A stretch of DNA of 64,000 nucleotides from Zygnema cylindricum. Lineage: Eukaryota; Streptophyta; Zygnematophyceae; Zygnematales; Zygnemataceae. Positions 1-11,460 of the stretch are shown in pieces. The position numbers were made by a program, and so were the translations under genes. Position 1 is the first letter of the stretch. The number at the start of each line of letters is the position of its first letter. The notes under the pieces are model-generated. The model saw nothing but the letters and a program-made list of their open reading frames with translations. It made no database searches and was not told where the DNA came from. The DNA lies in NCBI GenBank assembly GCA_037447655.1, contig JBBHKE010001362.1, positions 62,001 to 126,000 of the forward strand, read 5' to 3'.

Positions 1-148
1 ATGTAGTACATTCTAAGTTCGACGATGACGCAAAATGTACTTCTCCTTTTTTGATTTTTTTGTACGGTTGAAACTTACGCGGTACAGCGCTACGTTTTAC
101 AGGAAACGACAGAAAAAACAGTTACTTTGGCACAAGGGGACATACCCT
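1..148. mobile_element. Terminal part of a PIF/Harbinger-like non-autonomous DNA element (MITE), truncated by window edge
   Basis: The stretch 7-148 resembles, by eye, the right-hand part of the element at 52628-53412: both have a 'TAAGTTC...GACGCAAA' block, a 'GTACGGT' block and a 'CGACAGAAAAAA' block before the terminus. It ends at about 148 with a terminus whose reverse complement starts AGGGTATGTCCCC. The element at 209-744 starts with a related terminus in the opposite orientation. No coding capacity is visible. Superfamily is inferred from the TTA target duplications of better preserved relatives in this window. Confidence 0.5.
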
Positions 149-208
149 TTGTTGTATGCTTATTCGTGAATTGTGAATTTAATGCACCAGACGACAATAC
201 GAACTCTG

Positions 209-744
209 AGGGTGTGTCCCTTTGTGCCAAAGAAATGGTTTTTTTGTCGTTTTCCTAAGAAACTTAGCGCCGTCCAATACAATCATAGCCTACGAATAAA
301 TTGAAATAACTGAAAATACAATTTGCGTAAATTTTGAATGTACTACATGTTATCGTTTTGTGTTTTTCGACCTACGAATACGTCATGCCACGTCACTATC
401 AAAATTTAGCGTAAAATACATCGAAGATGTGTTTTAAGGTAAAGTATGAATCCTCCACAAATAGGAAAATATCATCGCACGTTTCAGAGGATTTGAAAAG
501 TTTTCAACAAGGAGAAGTACACGTTCTTTTGGTTTTTGTCTGTTTGATTCCAATGCATTTTTTTTTGTAGGGTCTCACGAGTTAAATGTCATTTCACGGC
601 GACCAGATGGAGAGGCAAAGGCAAAGGCATCTTCTCCAACGTTGAACAACATAGGATTGAAAAGCTGTAAGTCTACAATGTCACGTGCGACGTCACAAGC
701 AGTTTCAAAAAAAAATCTGTAAGTTATTACATGGGGACACACAA
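209..744. mobile_element. PIF/Harbinger-like MITE, head-to-head with the preceding one
   Basis: The left terminus GGGTGTGTCCC begins near 210 and the right terminus GGGGACACAC ends near 742, giving a roughly 535-bp element with inverted ends. Its left 170 bp is an inverted, diverged copy of positions 7-148. No ORF of note. The flanking 3-bp target duplication is not clear here, so the ends are approximate. Confidence 0.45.
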
Positions 745-774
745 TAATAGGATATCAAAGTTAGCCACAACAAG

Positions 775-1201
775 TAAACCCTGTCATGCTGAGCCCTAGA
801 TACGACAGATTTCGATATTCCGAAATTCCATCGTCCGCCGACAGCTGTTTCTGGCCTTGAAAAGCCCTTTTTTTCGCCGGTCTGACATTTCCCGCCAAAC
901 TGGATGTAGTGTTTTCAATCCCAAAGCGCGCCGCCGCGGCAGTCAAAAAGTGTCATTTGGTGCGCTGGCAGTCGACTGGCGTTCATTTCCAGAACGGCCG
1001 TCAAAGAGGCTACGGCAGACTGCCGGTTACGCCCTGCCGGTCGCCATTAAGGTTTCGGCCGTCAGTTTTACCCATACAAAATCTGATGGTAGGTTTTATT
1101 TTTCAGTGTGTCAGCGAAAAACAAAATTGAAGCGAACGTTTTTTACACTTATTTTTTCGTATCTGGTCTACCCTAATACAAATTGAGGTTTTCCAGCTGC
1201 C
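775..1201 (+). promoter_or_regulatory. Conserved 5' flank / putative promoter and 5' UTR of HTH-A
   Basis: This ~430-bp stretch is retained almost collinearly upstream of HTH-B (14330-14731). It contains a GC-rich block (about 895-1075) unlike the surrounding AT-rich DNA. The start codon context is CTGCCATGG in both copies. I cannot identify a TATA box or a transcription start. Conservation between the two copies partly reflects shared descent and not necessarily selection. Confidence 0.4.
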
Positions 1202-4200
1202 ATGGATGGAAACGTGCAGAATGTATTCCTTTTCTTGGCTTTCTTGATGCCAATATTTCTAGTACAAGGTATTGCACAATTCTACGCTTTTTGAACAGCT
1301 TCTTAATGAAGTGATTGCCAAATTTAAATTGAGATTTTTGTATCCATACAATGAAACATAGCTGTTAATTATGATTTTTAAGGGCAAATCCTCGTATAAC
1401 TCTCTTTTGCATTATTGGATAAAATCTTTTAATGAACATATTTTACTGTTGCAACCAACCTTCGTTAAGAAAACGTGGAACTTTCCTCCTGTTTTCTCAC
1501 AAGTTGTATTCTTCTTTGCAGGCTATGATGATCCGTACATAAAGGATGCGAAAGAAGCACCTGAAGTGAGCCAATATGATTACATTATTGTCGGTGGAGG
1601 GACAGCTGGTTGTCCTTTAGCGGCCACATTGTCTGAAAAATATTCTGTGCTTGTTTTGGAACGTGGTGGTGTTCCGTACGACCAGGTGTCCATAAACACT
1701 TTTTCTAAACCTTTTAACTTAACAGATTTGGCTCCTTTGCCGTTTTAGGACTCTTTTTCATTTTTCTTTGTTTGTCTTCAATCTACATTTGTCAGTTTTC
1801 CAAATAGTTATAAACTTTCTCAAACAGTTAAAAACTTTCTCAAACAGCCTAAGGCCATTTGGTCCTGGTTATATTCCAATTAAGTTAGACATCATATAGA
1901 AATGTAATGTGGATATGTATTCTAGAGTAAACATCGATTTTTGAAAACGATTTAAGTCTCCGAGTCTGTTGCAAAATATCTGACAGTGTGCATGTGATTT
2001 TGTGCTATGTTTTTGACAGCCTTCTGTTTACAGACTCGAAGGCTTTCCATGGGTGCTAACGACACGTGCTGCGCAACCGTTCCGTTCCTTTGAAGGCGTT
2101 CAAAACCGTCGAGGATATGTGTTGGGCGGCGGGTCCTCCGTAAATGCTGGGTTTTACAGGTGAGCACGTGATATTTGTCACATAAAAGGATATGTTTTGA
2201 GGTTTTAAGCACCTCTTTCTTTTTCCGGGGCTCATTCATGTGTGCGATTGATACGGTTTACTTGACTCCTGAAATTCTATGCTGCTTTGTTTGTTCTGTT
2301 TTTGTTTTTGTTTTTGTTTTTTGTGTGGTAAAGTCGAGGCGATCCGGATTTTTTGCAACAGACAGGATGGGATTTGTCTGTTGTGGAAGAGGCCTACGAA
2401 TGGGTGGAAAATCAAATTGTTTTTGAGCCCCCTGTGGGACCTTGGCAAGAGGCTCTTGGAATGGGATTGTTGGAAGCTGGAATTACCCCGTTTAATAATC
2501 GAACCCTGGATCATTTCGTGGGAACAAAGGTAATCGAGTCTGGATTCTCACCTAATTGACTTTCCGAGTATGTATTATCGAGGGAACACTGCATCATATT
2601 TTTTTGCGGACGTTTACCCTGAAAAACAACAAAAACAGACTGATTCTCCGCTTAGGCACCTTCAGCATATCAGCGGAAAAAAATTCCTTTTGACGCTTAA
2701 TTTTATTCCTGTTTTGGTTTCTTTTTTCTTGTTTCAATTTTGAAATTTTTCAGATTGGAAATACTATCTTTGATGCCAATGGCACTCGTCACACAAGTGC
2801 GGATCTTTTGCGATCTGGAGTTTCTGAGAATCTTATTGTTTATGTATATGCCGTAGTTCGACGAATTATTTTTGAGACTGCTGAAGGTAAATACTTTAAT
2901 AGATAATGTCTACATCATATTTGTTGTTCTTAGGTCTCACTTAGACCGCGGAAACCACCCAAGCTATTACTTGTCCAAAAATCTAAGAATGAAGGCCAAT
3001 AAACAATCATGTTGAATATTTACTGTGGGTTCCCATAGATATCCTTTCGAAATTGTGGTAAAAGAAGCTTTATAGAGATGTGCAACTTTGTAGAGATGTG
3101 AGGGGAAGAGGGAGTGGGAGAGGGAGGGACAGAGAGTGAGAAATAACTTTACCCATTTTTCGTTTTCGTTTACAGACGGTCGTCCTCGAGCCCTCGGTGT
3201 CGTATATACTGATGATGATGGAACCACAAAAATAGCCACTGTTAAAAGTGGAGGGGAAGTTATACTATCTGCTGGAGCTCTTGGAACACCCCAATTACTT
3301 CTTTTGAGTGGAGTGGGACCCATTGATGAATTAACAAAACACAATATTCCAGTAGTTCTTGAATTACCCACTCTTGGGCGAAATATTACCGACGTACCCA
3401 TTAACGGAATAGTGGTTTATTCACCCAGTCCCGTGGAACTCTCTTCTCTCACTGTCAGTTTCTAAAACCTTCAAAGATTCCTAAACCTCTAGTTTTTAAA
3501 TTTATTATTTGGATGTACTTCTCTAATTTGATTGATTCTCAACATAGAAATGTGGAAAATTGGTTCTGAAAACGACTACACAACTTGTATCATGGGTCCG
3601 ACATTCTAACATTTCGTCTGCGAAAACTTCTTGAAGGACTTTCGTTTATTTACAATTTATTTAAAATCCCAAAAAAGGGATTTGTGACAAAAAAAAATGA
3701 AAGGCTTTAAGAGCCAGAAGGTTCAGATACTAACAATGAGAAAGATATTTCCAGCTCTCTTAAGTTACACCTACCTAAAAATGTTTCCCTTCAAGCTAAT
3801 GCAGAGAGCTAAATTATGGTGACATTACTGACTGTTAATAAACAAAAAAAATGCATTAAAACTGTAAAAACGTTATAATAAAGTATTGCAGATAGCTGGA
3901 GTCTCCGAATATGGAAACATTATTGAAGGTGCGAGCGGTGGAAATTCGTCAAGGATTTGGCCGGCCGCAGGAGAAGCTTTGACTTTTCCTCCTGCAAACC
4001 GTACAGACGAAAATGTTGCGTTGTCGGGAACCATCGTTTCTCTTTTACCTCCAGCATTGCAATCGGAGATGGACCAATCGGGTTTCATCATTAGCAAGGT
4101 AAATTGTGTGAATATCATCTAGAAATTGTACTTCCTAGTTTTCCTTCACTCGCACATTTTGATTGTCAGGTTTTATGAAGGTGCAAATTAAGCTTGGATT

Positions 4201-6292
4201 TATTTGTTTTTACCTTCTTCGACTTTGTGAATATTGTTTTTACTTCAACTTTGTGAATATCATAGTGTGTTCAATGTGGAATCTTCACTGTATATTTTCT
4301 TTGTTAATTTTCACTCTTTAGATCATTTTAGAATTTTCTTAATGTGCTCTTAAAATTGTCAGTTTTCTTGTCAACGTAGTCAATTTTCTTGAAATGTCGT
4401 CAATGTACAATCCTTCATTATTTGTAAATATAAATGTAGGTTGCGGAGAAAGGTTCCTTGGTTTCTTTCTTCATTTGAGCTCAGAAATTATTAGTCTAAT
4501 TGCATTGGGAACTAACCAATAGATGGGCCTGGTACTTGAAGGTTTTCCTTCCAACTTCCAGAGGAACTTTGACATTAAATAGCACGGACATATCAGAGAA
4601 TCCAATTGTCCAATACAATTATTACAGTACAGAAGAAGATATCCAAGTTTGTATAAATGGAACTAAAATACTTCACAAAGTTCTGAATTCCACAGCGTTT
4701 TCCAATTATCGAATGACATCTGAACCCCTTTACGCCCGGTGAGTTATTACCTCAGTAAATAAATTGAACTTGGTTACTAAGCTTCAAACTTACTCATTTT
4801 AGTTATCCTAAATAAAATAATAGATAAAATAAAATCATGTAGGGAGGAAGGGAGAGGATTTTGCTTAAAAACATGGATTTGGAGATTCCACAGATTTTTG
4901 TAAGATATCTGTTAAACAAAAGCTAGATTTGTTTTCTAATTTATTGGGGGAGAGGGGGTTCTTACAGTTTACAAGACGCAGCCTCAACTACTACAGATGG
5001 CGTATACGAGGGTGCTAGTCCCCTATTACCTAATTCTAATAATTATACAGAAGCAGCTCAATGGTGTAAGGTAAGATTTGCTTCACCACTAAGTAAGCTT
5101 CACTGCTGGTGTAATATGGATTTGGAATTATTTTTAGAGTTTAATCAATCTATCATCTATTTTTTTTTTCGATAAATGTCACTAGGTTAGGCCGTAGCAG
5201 AACATATGGAATTGTTTTTAGCTTAATGTAAGGTAATCATTAGACCAGACCATGTTATGTGTACCTGTCGCTACTCTTACAATTCCATTTTACTCAGAAA
5301 ATTGCTGTTTTTTTTTTTAAGTGGTGACCTGAACTGCATTTGCTAGGAAAACATTAATTAGCTACGAAAAATATTACTTATTAATTTTTGGACACTATTG
5401 CATGTTGATGCTAAGATGATGATGTCGATGTTGAAAGATGATGTTGGGATGTCGATGTTGTGATATTCTCGATGTTGAGATGTCCAAAATAAGGAAGCGA
5501 TGTTGGGAAGTTAATATTGAACGATGATGTTAGATAGTATTGTTAGTATATCGATGTTGGAATATATATGTGGGTGTTGATGTTGAGGGATATGCTAGAA
5601 ATTGGTGTGTAGATCAATGTTGATTTTGATGTCATGTTGTTGTCGACATCGATGTCGATGTTGATGTTGATAATGATGGCAGGATACTGTGGGTGTGATT
5701 TGGCATTTCCATGGTGGATGCCACCGGGGAGACTGTGTGGATGACGAGTACAAACTATTGGGAGCAAATTCCTTGCGAATCATCGACGGATCCACATGGC
5801 TCACATCGCCCGGAACGAACCCACAAGCTACCGTTATGATGCTTGGGAGGTATTGTCAAACCCCAAAACCCATAAAATTAGATAATCCCAAAAGCCTAGG
5901 AGAAAAATCCACTTGGGCGCTTATTTGAATCCCAAATATTGTAAATTAACACAAACAGAAAAAATAATGAAATGCTATGTTCAAAGAGCAAGGACATTAA
6001 AAAAATTGGCCAGTGTAGCTTCAAAACCCCGAAAACAGACTTGAATAAAACTCCTTCGAACGTTGACTCAGTCCAAGAAAAATCAAAGATAAAGCCCTAT
6101 GGAAACTATTTGGATCAGTTATCATTTTTGTCTCTTTTGAATATAGTTGATTGTACACCAACGTTTTTAATTTATTGATCAGAACATTTTCGGATGTTAC
6201 TTTAAAAAAAAAATGATTTTATTCTATATTTTGGTGGTGGGTACAGATATATGGGCTTACGGATGGTCGAACAGAGACAAGCTGCCCGTTAA
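1202..6292 (+). CDS. HTH-A: HOTHEAD/mandelonitrile-lyase-like GMC oxidoreductase, 579 aa, 11 exons
   Basis: FAD-dependent glucose-methanol-choline oxidoreductase of the plant HOTHEAD clade. Relatives oxidise long-chain omega-hydroxy fatty acids for cutin, or act as hydroxynitrile lyases. Exons: 1202-1268, 1522-1741, 2034-2159, 2334-2529, 2754-2886, 3176-3453, 3892-4098, 4542-4738, 4968-5070, 5683-5849, 6247-6292; every junction keeps frame. Residues 1-22 form a hydrophobic signal peptide, so the product is probably secreted. The dinucleotide motif VGGGTAG (GxGxxG at 47-52) is followed by the ribose-binding Glu69 in [18 protein letters not shown] follows at about 127-139. GMC signature 2, [13 protein letters not shown], lies at 284-296. 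The C-terminal catalytic region has WHFHGG (His517, His519) and GTNPQAT (Asn555). Length is close to the family's roughly 590 aa. Odd points: exon 2 ends at a weak donor CC|GTTTTAG, shared with HTH-B and giving a continuous family-like protein; acceptors of introns 3 and 7 are AAAG and GAAG; intron 9 carries a GATGTT/GATGTC array. Substrate is unknown. Confidence 0.93.
5395..5682 (+). repeat. GATGTT/GATGTC-type degenerate tandem array in HTH-A intron 9
   Basis: About 290 bp of imperfect hexamers (variants of GATGTT, GATGTC, GATATT) fill the 3' half of intron 9 and run directly into the splice acceptor ('gatggcag|GATACT'). The usual pyrimidine tract before the acceptor is therefore missing. 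The paralogue has the same arrangement. Confidence 0.85.
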
Positions 6293-7330
6293 TGATTTGA
6301 GTTTCTTGAAGTCCTTAGGGGAAAGATAATCGAAGCAATTTAGTGATTTTGTTTTTATTCTAAAAAACAGAAAAATCAAACCATTGAACAAATTTTGTTT
6401 TTTGGGAAATAGAGTCAAAAACAGTTACTTTCGGTTCAGAAAATGGATTGCACGCCAAAGCTAGGATTTAAATTCTTACAAAAAATGAATTTTCCAGATA
6501 GTTATTGAATGTTTTCCATTGAAATTTTGTCTTCCTTCTATGAATGTTTGTTATTTTTCATTTAGGTCCTAAGATTTCTAGTCAAGATGCGGATAGATTT
6601 CTTCGGTAAAATTTGAATAGAACCCGAATAGAATTCTGGAATTTTTTTTAATTCGTTTATTTTTATTCCTTTTATATTGACTACACGTAATTCGTTTTTT
6701 TTTCCCTCAAAAATGGTGCGCGGTTTTACCTTCCGTTATTTGACTGCCTTTTCTATTTCCTTAATTCCAGTTGAAATGTCATCAAACGACAAAATAAAAC
6801 ATTGAATTGTAATTTGGAAAAGAAAAATATGATAATGATACGATCGGCACACAGATAAAATATAAACGCAAACAAGCGGAAGCAAGAAACCATCACAGAT
6901 TGATTGCAAGAGGAGGAATTTCTCCTCCTTAGCCGCCGAAATAAAATAGTTCGAGTTTTCGACGTTTCCCCTTTTTGGTCAAAAGTTAGACGGGCCGACT
7001 TCTTCCCCTTATTCTCGCTTGTATTTCTCCCTAGCTGAATTTCCGTCTTCTTCCCAGATTCCCCAGTAGGAACAAACACAAACTCTATCTCACCATCATA
7101 AAGCAAATCTAGAACAAAAGGCCATTGAATCCTGAAATATTTTGTCCTCTTATGAAAAAAAAAAAAAATTTCACTAAAGCAATGCTAGACATACTATCTG
7201 AGTACATCTTTAAACACATCAAATATTGGAGGTGGATTGGCGAAAGCCATGAAATTGTACACAGACGAAAGATCAATACATTGGAGAGAGGAATTGATTT
7301 GTATTTAGGATGATTTCATTAAGTGAGAAA
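6293..7330. other. 3' flank of HTH-A; no gene recognised
   Basis: The part up to about 7060 is shared with the 3' flank of HTH-B and must hold the 3' UTR. An AATAAA-like string occurs at about 6943. No protein similarity was recognised in the short ORFs here. Confidence 0.4.
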
Positions 7331-7339
7331 AGTCACTTA

Positions 7340-7684
7340 TATATAAAAATATACAGTGCTAATTACTGTGGAGTCTAAACGTTCTACAGTACGCTGTAAC
7401 AAAGGGTCCTAGTCTAGATTCTAATAAATGTATGTAAGACAAAAGAAAGACTAGACCAACGGTCAAAAGACTGGACCGACGGTCAAAGACTTTGTACGTA
7501 GAAAAGACTAGACTGATGTATGTAATGAAAAGTACAAAAGAAGTACGGACAGGACCAAAAGTAAGTCTTCCGGATATGACGGCAAGACTTGACCGACGTA
7601 GGAAATGAAAAGTACGGACAAGACCACCGACACATATAATGAAAAGGTACACATGAGTGAACTGACGCTAAATGACCCTTAACA
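7340..7684 (-). mobile_element. LTR-like end of decayed copia element (antisense)
   Basis: Read on the minus strand, a purine-rich tract (GAGGGGGGGTG, plus 7683-7695) follows the end of the copia pol remnant. A sequence beginning TGTTAAGGGTC comes next, as expected for polypurine tract followed by 3' LTR. A TATATATAA box on the minus strand at about 7333-7345 fits an LTR promoter. The far edge is not defined and no second LTR was found. Confidence 0.45.
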
Positions 7685-7739
7685 CCCCCCCTCAAGGGAA
7701 AACTAGAAAATAGATTGAGATGAAAACAAAGGAAATTTA

Positions 7740-8563
7740 GCCAGGAGGAAAAGGAAGACGAAGGCCAGAGGAGAGGCGGTGCTGCTCAAAGTGAGGGCGA
7801 TGAAGAGCCTTGGTGAGATAATCGGCCACTTGGTCGGCTGATTTGACATAAAGAAACTAGAGAGTGCCATCTTCGACCCGCTCCCGAGAGTAATGATACT
7901 GAATGTCGATGTGCTTCGTCCGCTTGTGGTGAACATGATTGCGTATCAAAGCAAGAGCTCCCTGGGAATCGGAAAAGATAGGAGTAGGGGCTGAAGGGGG
8001 AAATCCAAGATTGGAAAGTAGAGTCCGAAGCCAGACAGCTTCCTTGGCGGCGTGACAAGCAGCCATATATTCAGCCTCAGTGCTGGAGCATGCAGTGGTA
8101 GGCTGTTTCCTGCATGACCAAGAGATAAGACCATTGCCCAAAAAGAAGCACGAGCCAGTGATGGAACGGCGGGAAAGCTCATCTTGTGCCCAATCTGAAT
8201 CAACAAAACCCGTAAGAGTACTAGAGCCAGAGGAAGAATATGTAAGACAAAGTGTTTTAGTGCCCTGTAGATAACGAAAGACACGTTTGGCTGCCGCAAG
8301 ATGATCAAGAGAAAGACACGTTTGGCTGCCGCAAGATGATCAAGAGAAGGACGTTGAAAGAATTGACTGAGTTTAGTGACAGCTGTGGCAATGTCAGGGA
8401 GTGTGGCCTGCATGGCGTACATAAGGGCCCCGACCATCAAGCGGTAAGTGGCATGGAGGGAGGGGGAGAGAAGGGAGTCAGTGGAAGGGAGGAGAGGGGC
8501 ATTGGCATCTAAAGGAGTGGAAAGGGAGGAGCACTCTTGTTGTTCATAGCCTATTTCAGCCAT
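7740..8563 (-). pseudogene. Ty1/copia pol remnant (end of RT, RNase H)
   Basis: Minus-strand reading gives the copia RT-RNase H connection ('YRLMVGALMY', 'DIATAVTKLSQFF') and the RNase H core 'STEAEYMAACHAAKEAVWL', then 'SDSQGALALIRN' and 'RTKHIDIQYHY'. The pol terminus follows in another frame ('KSADQVADYLTKALHRP'). The frame is lost at a 35-bp direct duplication (units at about 8276 and 8311) and again after the RNase H core. The RT catalytic core and everything upstream are missing. Confidence 0.85.
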
Positions 8564-9572
8564 GGATTACTCACGGAAACACCCACAGACTACCTCAAAA
8601 ACAGTTGTATTCTAGACAACACAGATTACTCCACAATAGACAAAATCACCTCAAACTATACCAATGTTTAGTATATTATATACACTGTAAACTCCCAAAG
8701 TTACAGCCAATTCCACCAAGGAATATAGAAGATATAAGCTCTAGACTTTCCCAAAAATAGCTGACAGCTTCACAAACTAACCACTTAGACTACTCACATA
8801 ATCTTATAGAGACACTAGAATATAATGCAACTTCACACACATATAGATTCTATATCATAAAATAACTCCACAAAGTTTCCCATGAAAGCACTAAACAAAG
8901 TGATCACACCAACAGGTCATAGATGCACAAAATAGTTTGCCATTGCTTTGATAAATTTGATTGCGATACATAAAATAATCTAAGTCCTGCAAGTTATACT
9001 CAGAGAGTTCACTACTCAATGTACGGAGACATACCAGCCGTACTGTATCTACTCTAATAAACTGACTGACCAAAAAGGACAAACCTCTGTTGTACAGAAT
9101 ATTTACACCGACATCTCCGTAATCTTCGTATGTCAGAAACCAAGCTACCGCTAAGCAACTACTAAGCTACCACTACCGTACAATCATCATTACTCAAAAT
9201 CTATCCTATTCATATTATCCGCAGCTGCGCTGGCTGCGCTGTCCGTACGGATCATAAAAATAGCCGCAGTTGCGTTGACTTAACTGCGTCGCAGCTCCGC
9301 CGTACCGGCGGCATATTTCAATATTTTGTTTATTCCATATCGGATCGCTTCGCGATCCGCCGTCCATTTGTCAATGCTTGTTCACTCCACTTAATGAGTC
9401 TTTTACGTCACTTTAAATATATCCGTACGTTCGCTCCCCCAATCCGTGAATCTACTCGAACCTCCATATTAAATCCATTAAGCAATTACGTACGAACTGT
9501 CTCGTACGAACGAAACTGACTTTTCAAAACAACACTCCTCGAAAATTTAGTTTCGTGCACCCAGAAAAATAT
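8564..9572. other. AT-rich intergenic stretch with CG-rich islands
   Basis: I see no gene. Around 9225-9320 there are short dyads built on 'GCAGCTGCG', 'CCGTACGG' and 'GCCGCCGG'-like words, unlike the surrounding AT-rich sequence. Confidence 0.3.
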
Positions 9573-9816
9573 GCAGCGTGTAATGTTACGCTGCTACGCT
9601 GCGCTAGTTCGACATCGCAGCGCAATATAAATATAGAGTGCAGTGTGGAATGCTATGCTGCCATGCTGTGCTAATTCGACATCGCAGCTCAGTATGAATA
9701 CAATATGCAGCGTGTACTGTTATGCTGCCATGCTGCGTTACTTTGACATCTCAGCCCAGATTGAATATGAAATGAAGCGTGTACTGCTATACTGCCATGC
9801 TGCGCTACTTTTCCCT
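9573..9816. repeat. 67-bp imperfect tandem repeat, about 3.6 copies
   Basis: Units start at 9573, 9640, 9707 and 9774, exactly 67 bp apart. Each unit carries GCAGYGTG, then TGCTGCCATGCTG-like text, TTCGACATCGCAG and an AT-rich tail. The last unit is partial. The repeat is GC-richer than its flanks and has no coding potential beyond a chance ORF. Confidence 0.88.
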
Positions 9817-10252
9817 TATCTTCCTTTTTACAACCTCATCTACTGAGAACTAAAGCTTTCTAATTAAATCCTCCCCTAAAGCTTTAGACTCAGTACTCCA
9901 CTCTGTCTGCAAATCTTTCTACTCTAATGGAGGTACATGCAAAAGCAAGGAAGTAAAAATACTTAGAGATTGAAGAATCTCTTTCACAACTTCCACTACT
10001 CAACATGCAAGGACTTAGCAAAAATAACACATCACTGCCACCACTGTTCCGCTGTCTGCTTTGTCCTGTACCAGATCCCCCTATGCCATAAACGCCAAAC
10101 TCTTTATCATTAATGCTATAACATTAAATCTGAATTTCTATGTCGTATTCGTTACTTAGCCATGTTATCAAAATTTGTCGGAAATCTGTCTCCTACACAC
10201 TTTTATCAAACAGTTGCTGCACATTCTCCCCTGATAGATACTTCCACGCCAT

Positions 10253-11062
10253 CTATTTCCTTAGATATATGTTACTGACGCTGGTGCACAAAATTCCGTT
10301 AAAACTTCTTGAAAGGTCGTTCAAGTTTCCCCATTTTTTTGTCATACATTTTCTCAACGTTGCCGGTTCCGTTTTTCGGTGTGAACGATTTTGTAACATG
10401 TTTCTTCTCCAACTGTTTTTCCTTGTTTTCTTATGACTTCCTGATCTGTTCATAGACTTTGTAATTTTTCCATGGTTTCCCTTCCCATTACCTCTATAAA
10501 GTGTAGTTTTTCTCACTAATTTTTGGTCATTTTCTATAGATCTGCCACTTCTCTTATCTATATTTGTTTTCAATATATTCATTCTGATCCTCTTTTCAGT
10601 TAGTTGCTCTTTCCTCTTCCTAGAATTCTTTCCTATTTTCCATATTCCTCCAAATTTATGATTTTTTCCGCTCTCATGGAATTTCTTCCTTAGCCTCATT
10701 TTCTTAACAGTTTTTGTCGGTTTTTCGTTGAGTTCAATAATTTTTAAACCCACATTGTTTTCCACTTCTGATGTTAATTCCCTATTTTGTGTCAATTCAC
10801 CCTTTCCTATCTCATCATCTTCCTTTTCCCTTTCTCTAAGCTCTTTTTTTATTTTAGTGTTCTCTTTTTCTAAAGAATATTCTTCAATCAATTTTAAGTT
10901 TACTTCTTTAACTCCCCTTACTTCAGGAATCTCTTCTCCCTCTACGTCATTCTCACACACCATTTGATCACAGGAAGTCACACAAACCGAGTCTTTTCCA
11001 CACTCTTCTTTTTCCTCACTGTTTTTGGTGATTATAACTTTTCCAGTTTTTTCCGCTTCCAT
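10253..11062 (-). CDS. Orphan Lys/Glu-rich ORF, 269 aa, function unknown
   Basis: This is the longest open frame between the two HTH genes. Its N-terminal half is rich in Glu and Lys with charged stretches such as KKELREREKEDDE, which could form coiled coil. The C-terminal half is strongly basic (Lys, Arg, Asn, Ser). I recognise no domain. It lies upstream, on the same strand, of the copia pol remnant at 7740-8563. A similarly charged, broken stretch follows the gag zinc knuckle of the LTR element at 33840-34160. It could be a retroelement accessory or gag-spacer remnant, or a chance ORF in low-complexity DNA. Confidence 0.25.
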   Translation of the reverse strand: MEAEKTGKVIITKNSEEKEECGKDSVCVTSCDQMVCENDVEGEEIPEVRGVKEVNLKLIEEYSLEKENTKIKKELREREKEDDEIGKGELTQNRELTSEVENNVGLKIIELNEKPTKTVKKMRLRKKFHESGKNHKFGGIWKIGKNSRKRKEQLTEKRIRMNILKTNIDKRSGRSIENDQKLVRKTTLYRGNGKGNHGKITKSMNRSGSHKKTRKNSWRRNMLQNRSHRKTEPATLRKCMTKKWGNLNDLSRSFNGILCTSVSNIYLRK

Positions 11063-11460
11063 GTGCCCTTGACTTCCTTCGACTTCTCTTATTGTAGTTG
11101 CCTCTTCCTTTAGTAATTTTGTGTCATCAGAAAAATGAACTCACTTAAAAAAAAACTGAAATTACAATGTCCTCTCTCCTCTCTTCTTTACTCTACTATT
11201 TCCTCTAATAATTCCTTCAGCTGTCAACTATCTCAAACCATGTCCTCCCTAATTAAGACAATCAAAGATGGCGTGGCACTTGTTATCGTGCGCTGCCTAG
11301 AAACTTCCAAAAATTTGCCACCTGTTGACTCAATACACTGTCTATTTTTAGACTAAGGACCGAATTGCTAAACTGCAACCCAAACCGAAAGTAAGACAAA
11401 AAGTTGTCGTACTAATCTAGACGTACGGACTGATGTTTCAAAACGCGAAACATGAAAGTA

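Larger units (their letters stand above)
768..7060 (+). repeat. Segmental duplication, copy 1 (contains HTH-A)
   Basis: Similarity to 14322-21010 starts upstream at the 'aaaccctgtca...gagccctagatacgacag' region (about 775-805) and runs through promoter, all 11 exons, all introns and about 750 bp of 3' flank, ending around 7060 in a C/T-rich stretch. Exons are most similar and introns contain small indels, so both copies have been free to diverge for some time while the coding frames were kept. The unit is about 6.3 kb here and 6.7 kb in copy 2. Confidence 0.85.

Noticed and set aside
857-1186. ORF in the HTH-A 5' flank
   Set aside because: The reading frame is not kept in the homologous HTH-B flank and shows no domain; it is shadow coding in a GC-rich promoter region.
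1088-1195. Possible 5' UTR intron before the HTH ATG
   Set aside because: The candidate donor GTAGGTTTT in HTH-A is GAAGGCTTT in HTH-B, so it is not conserved.
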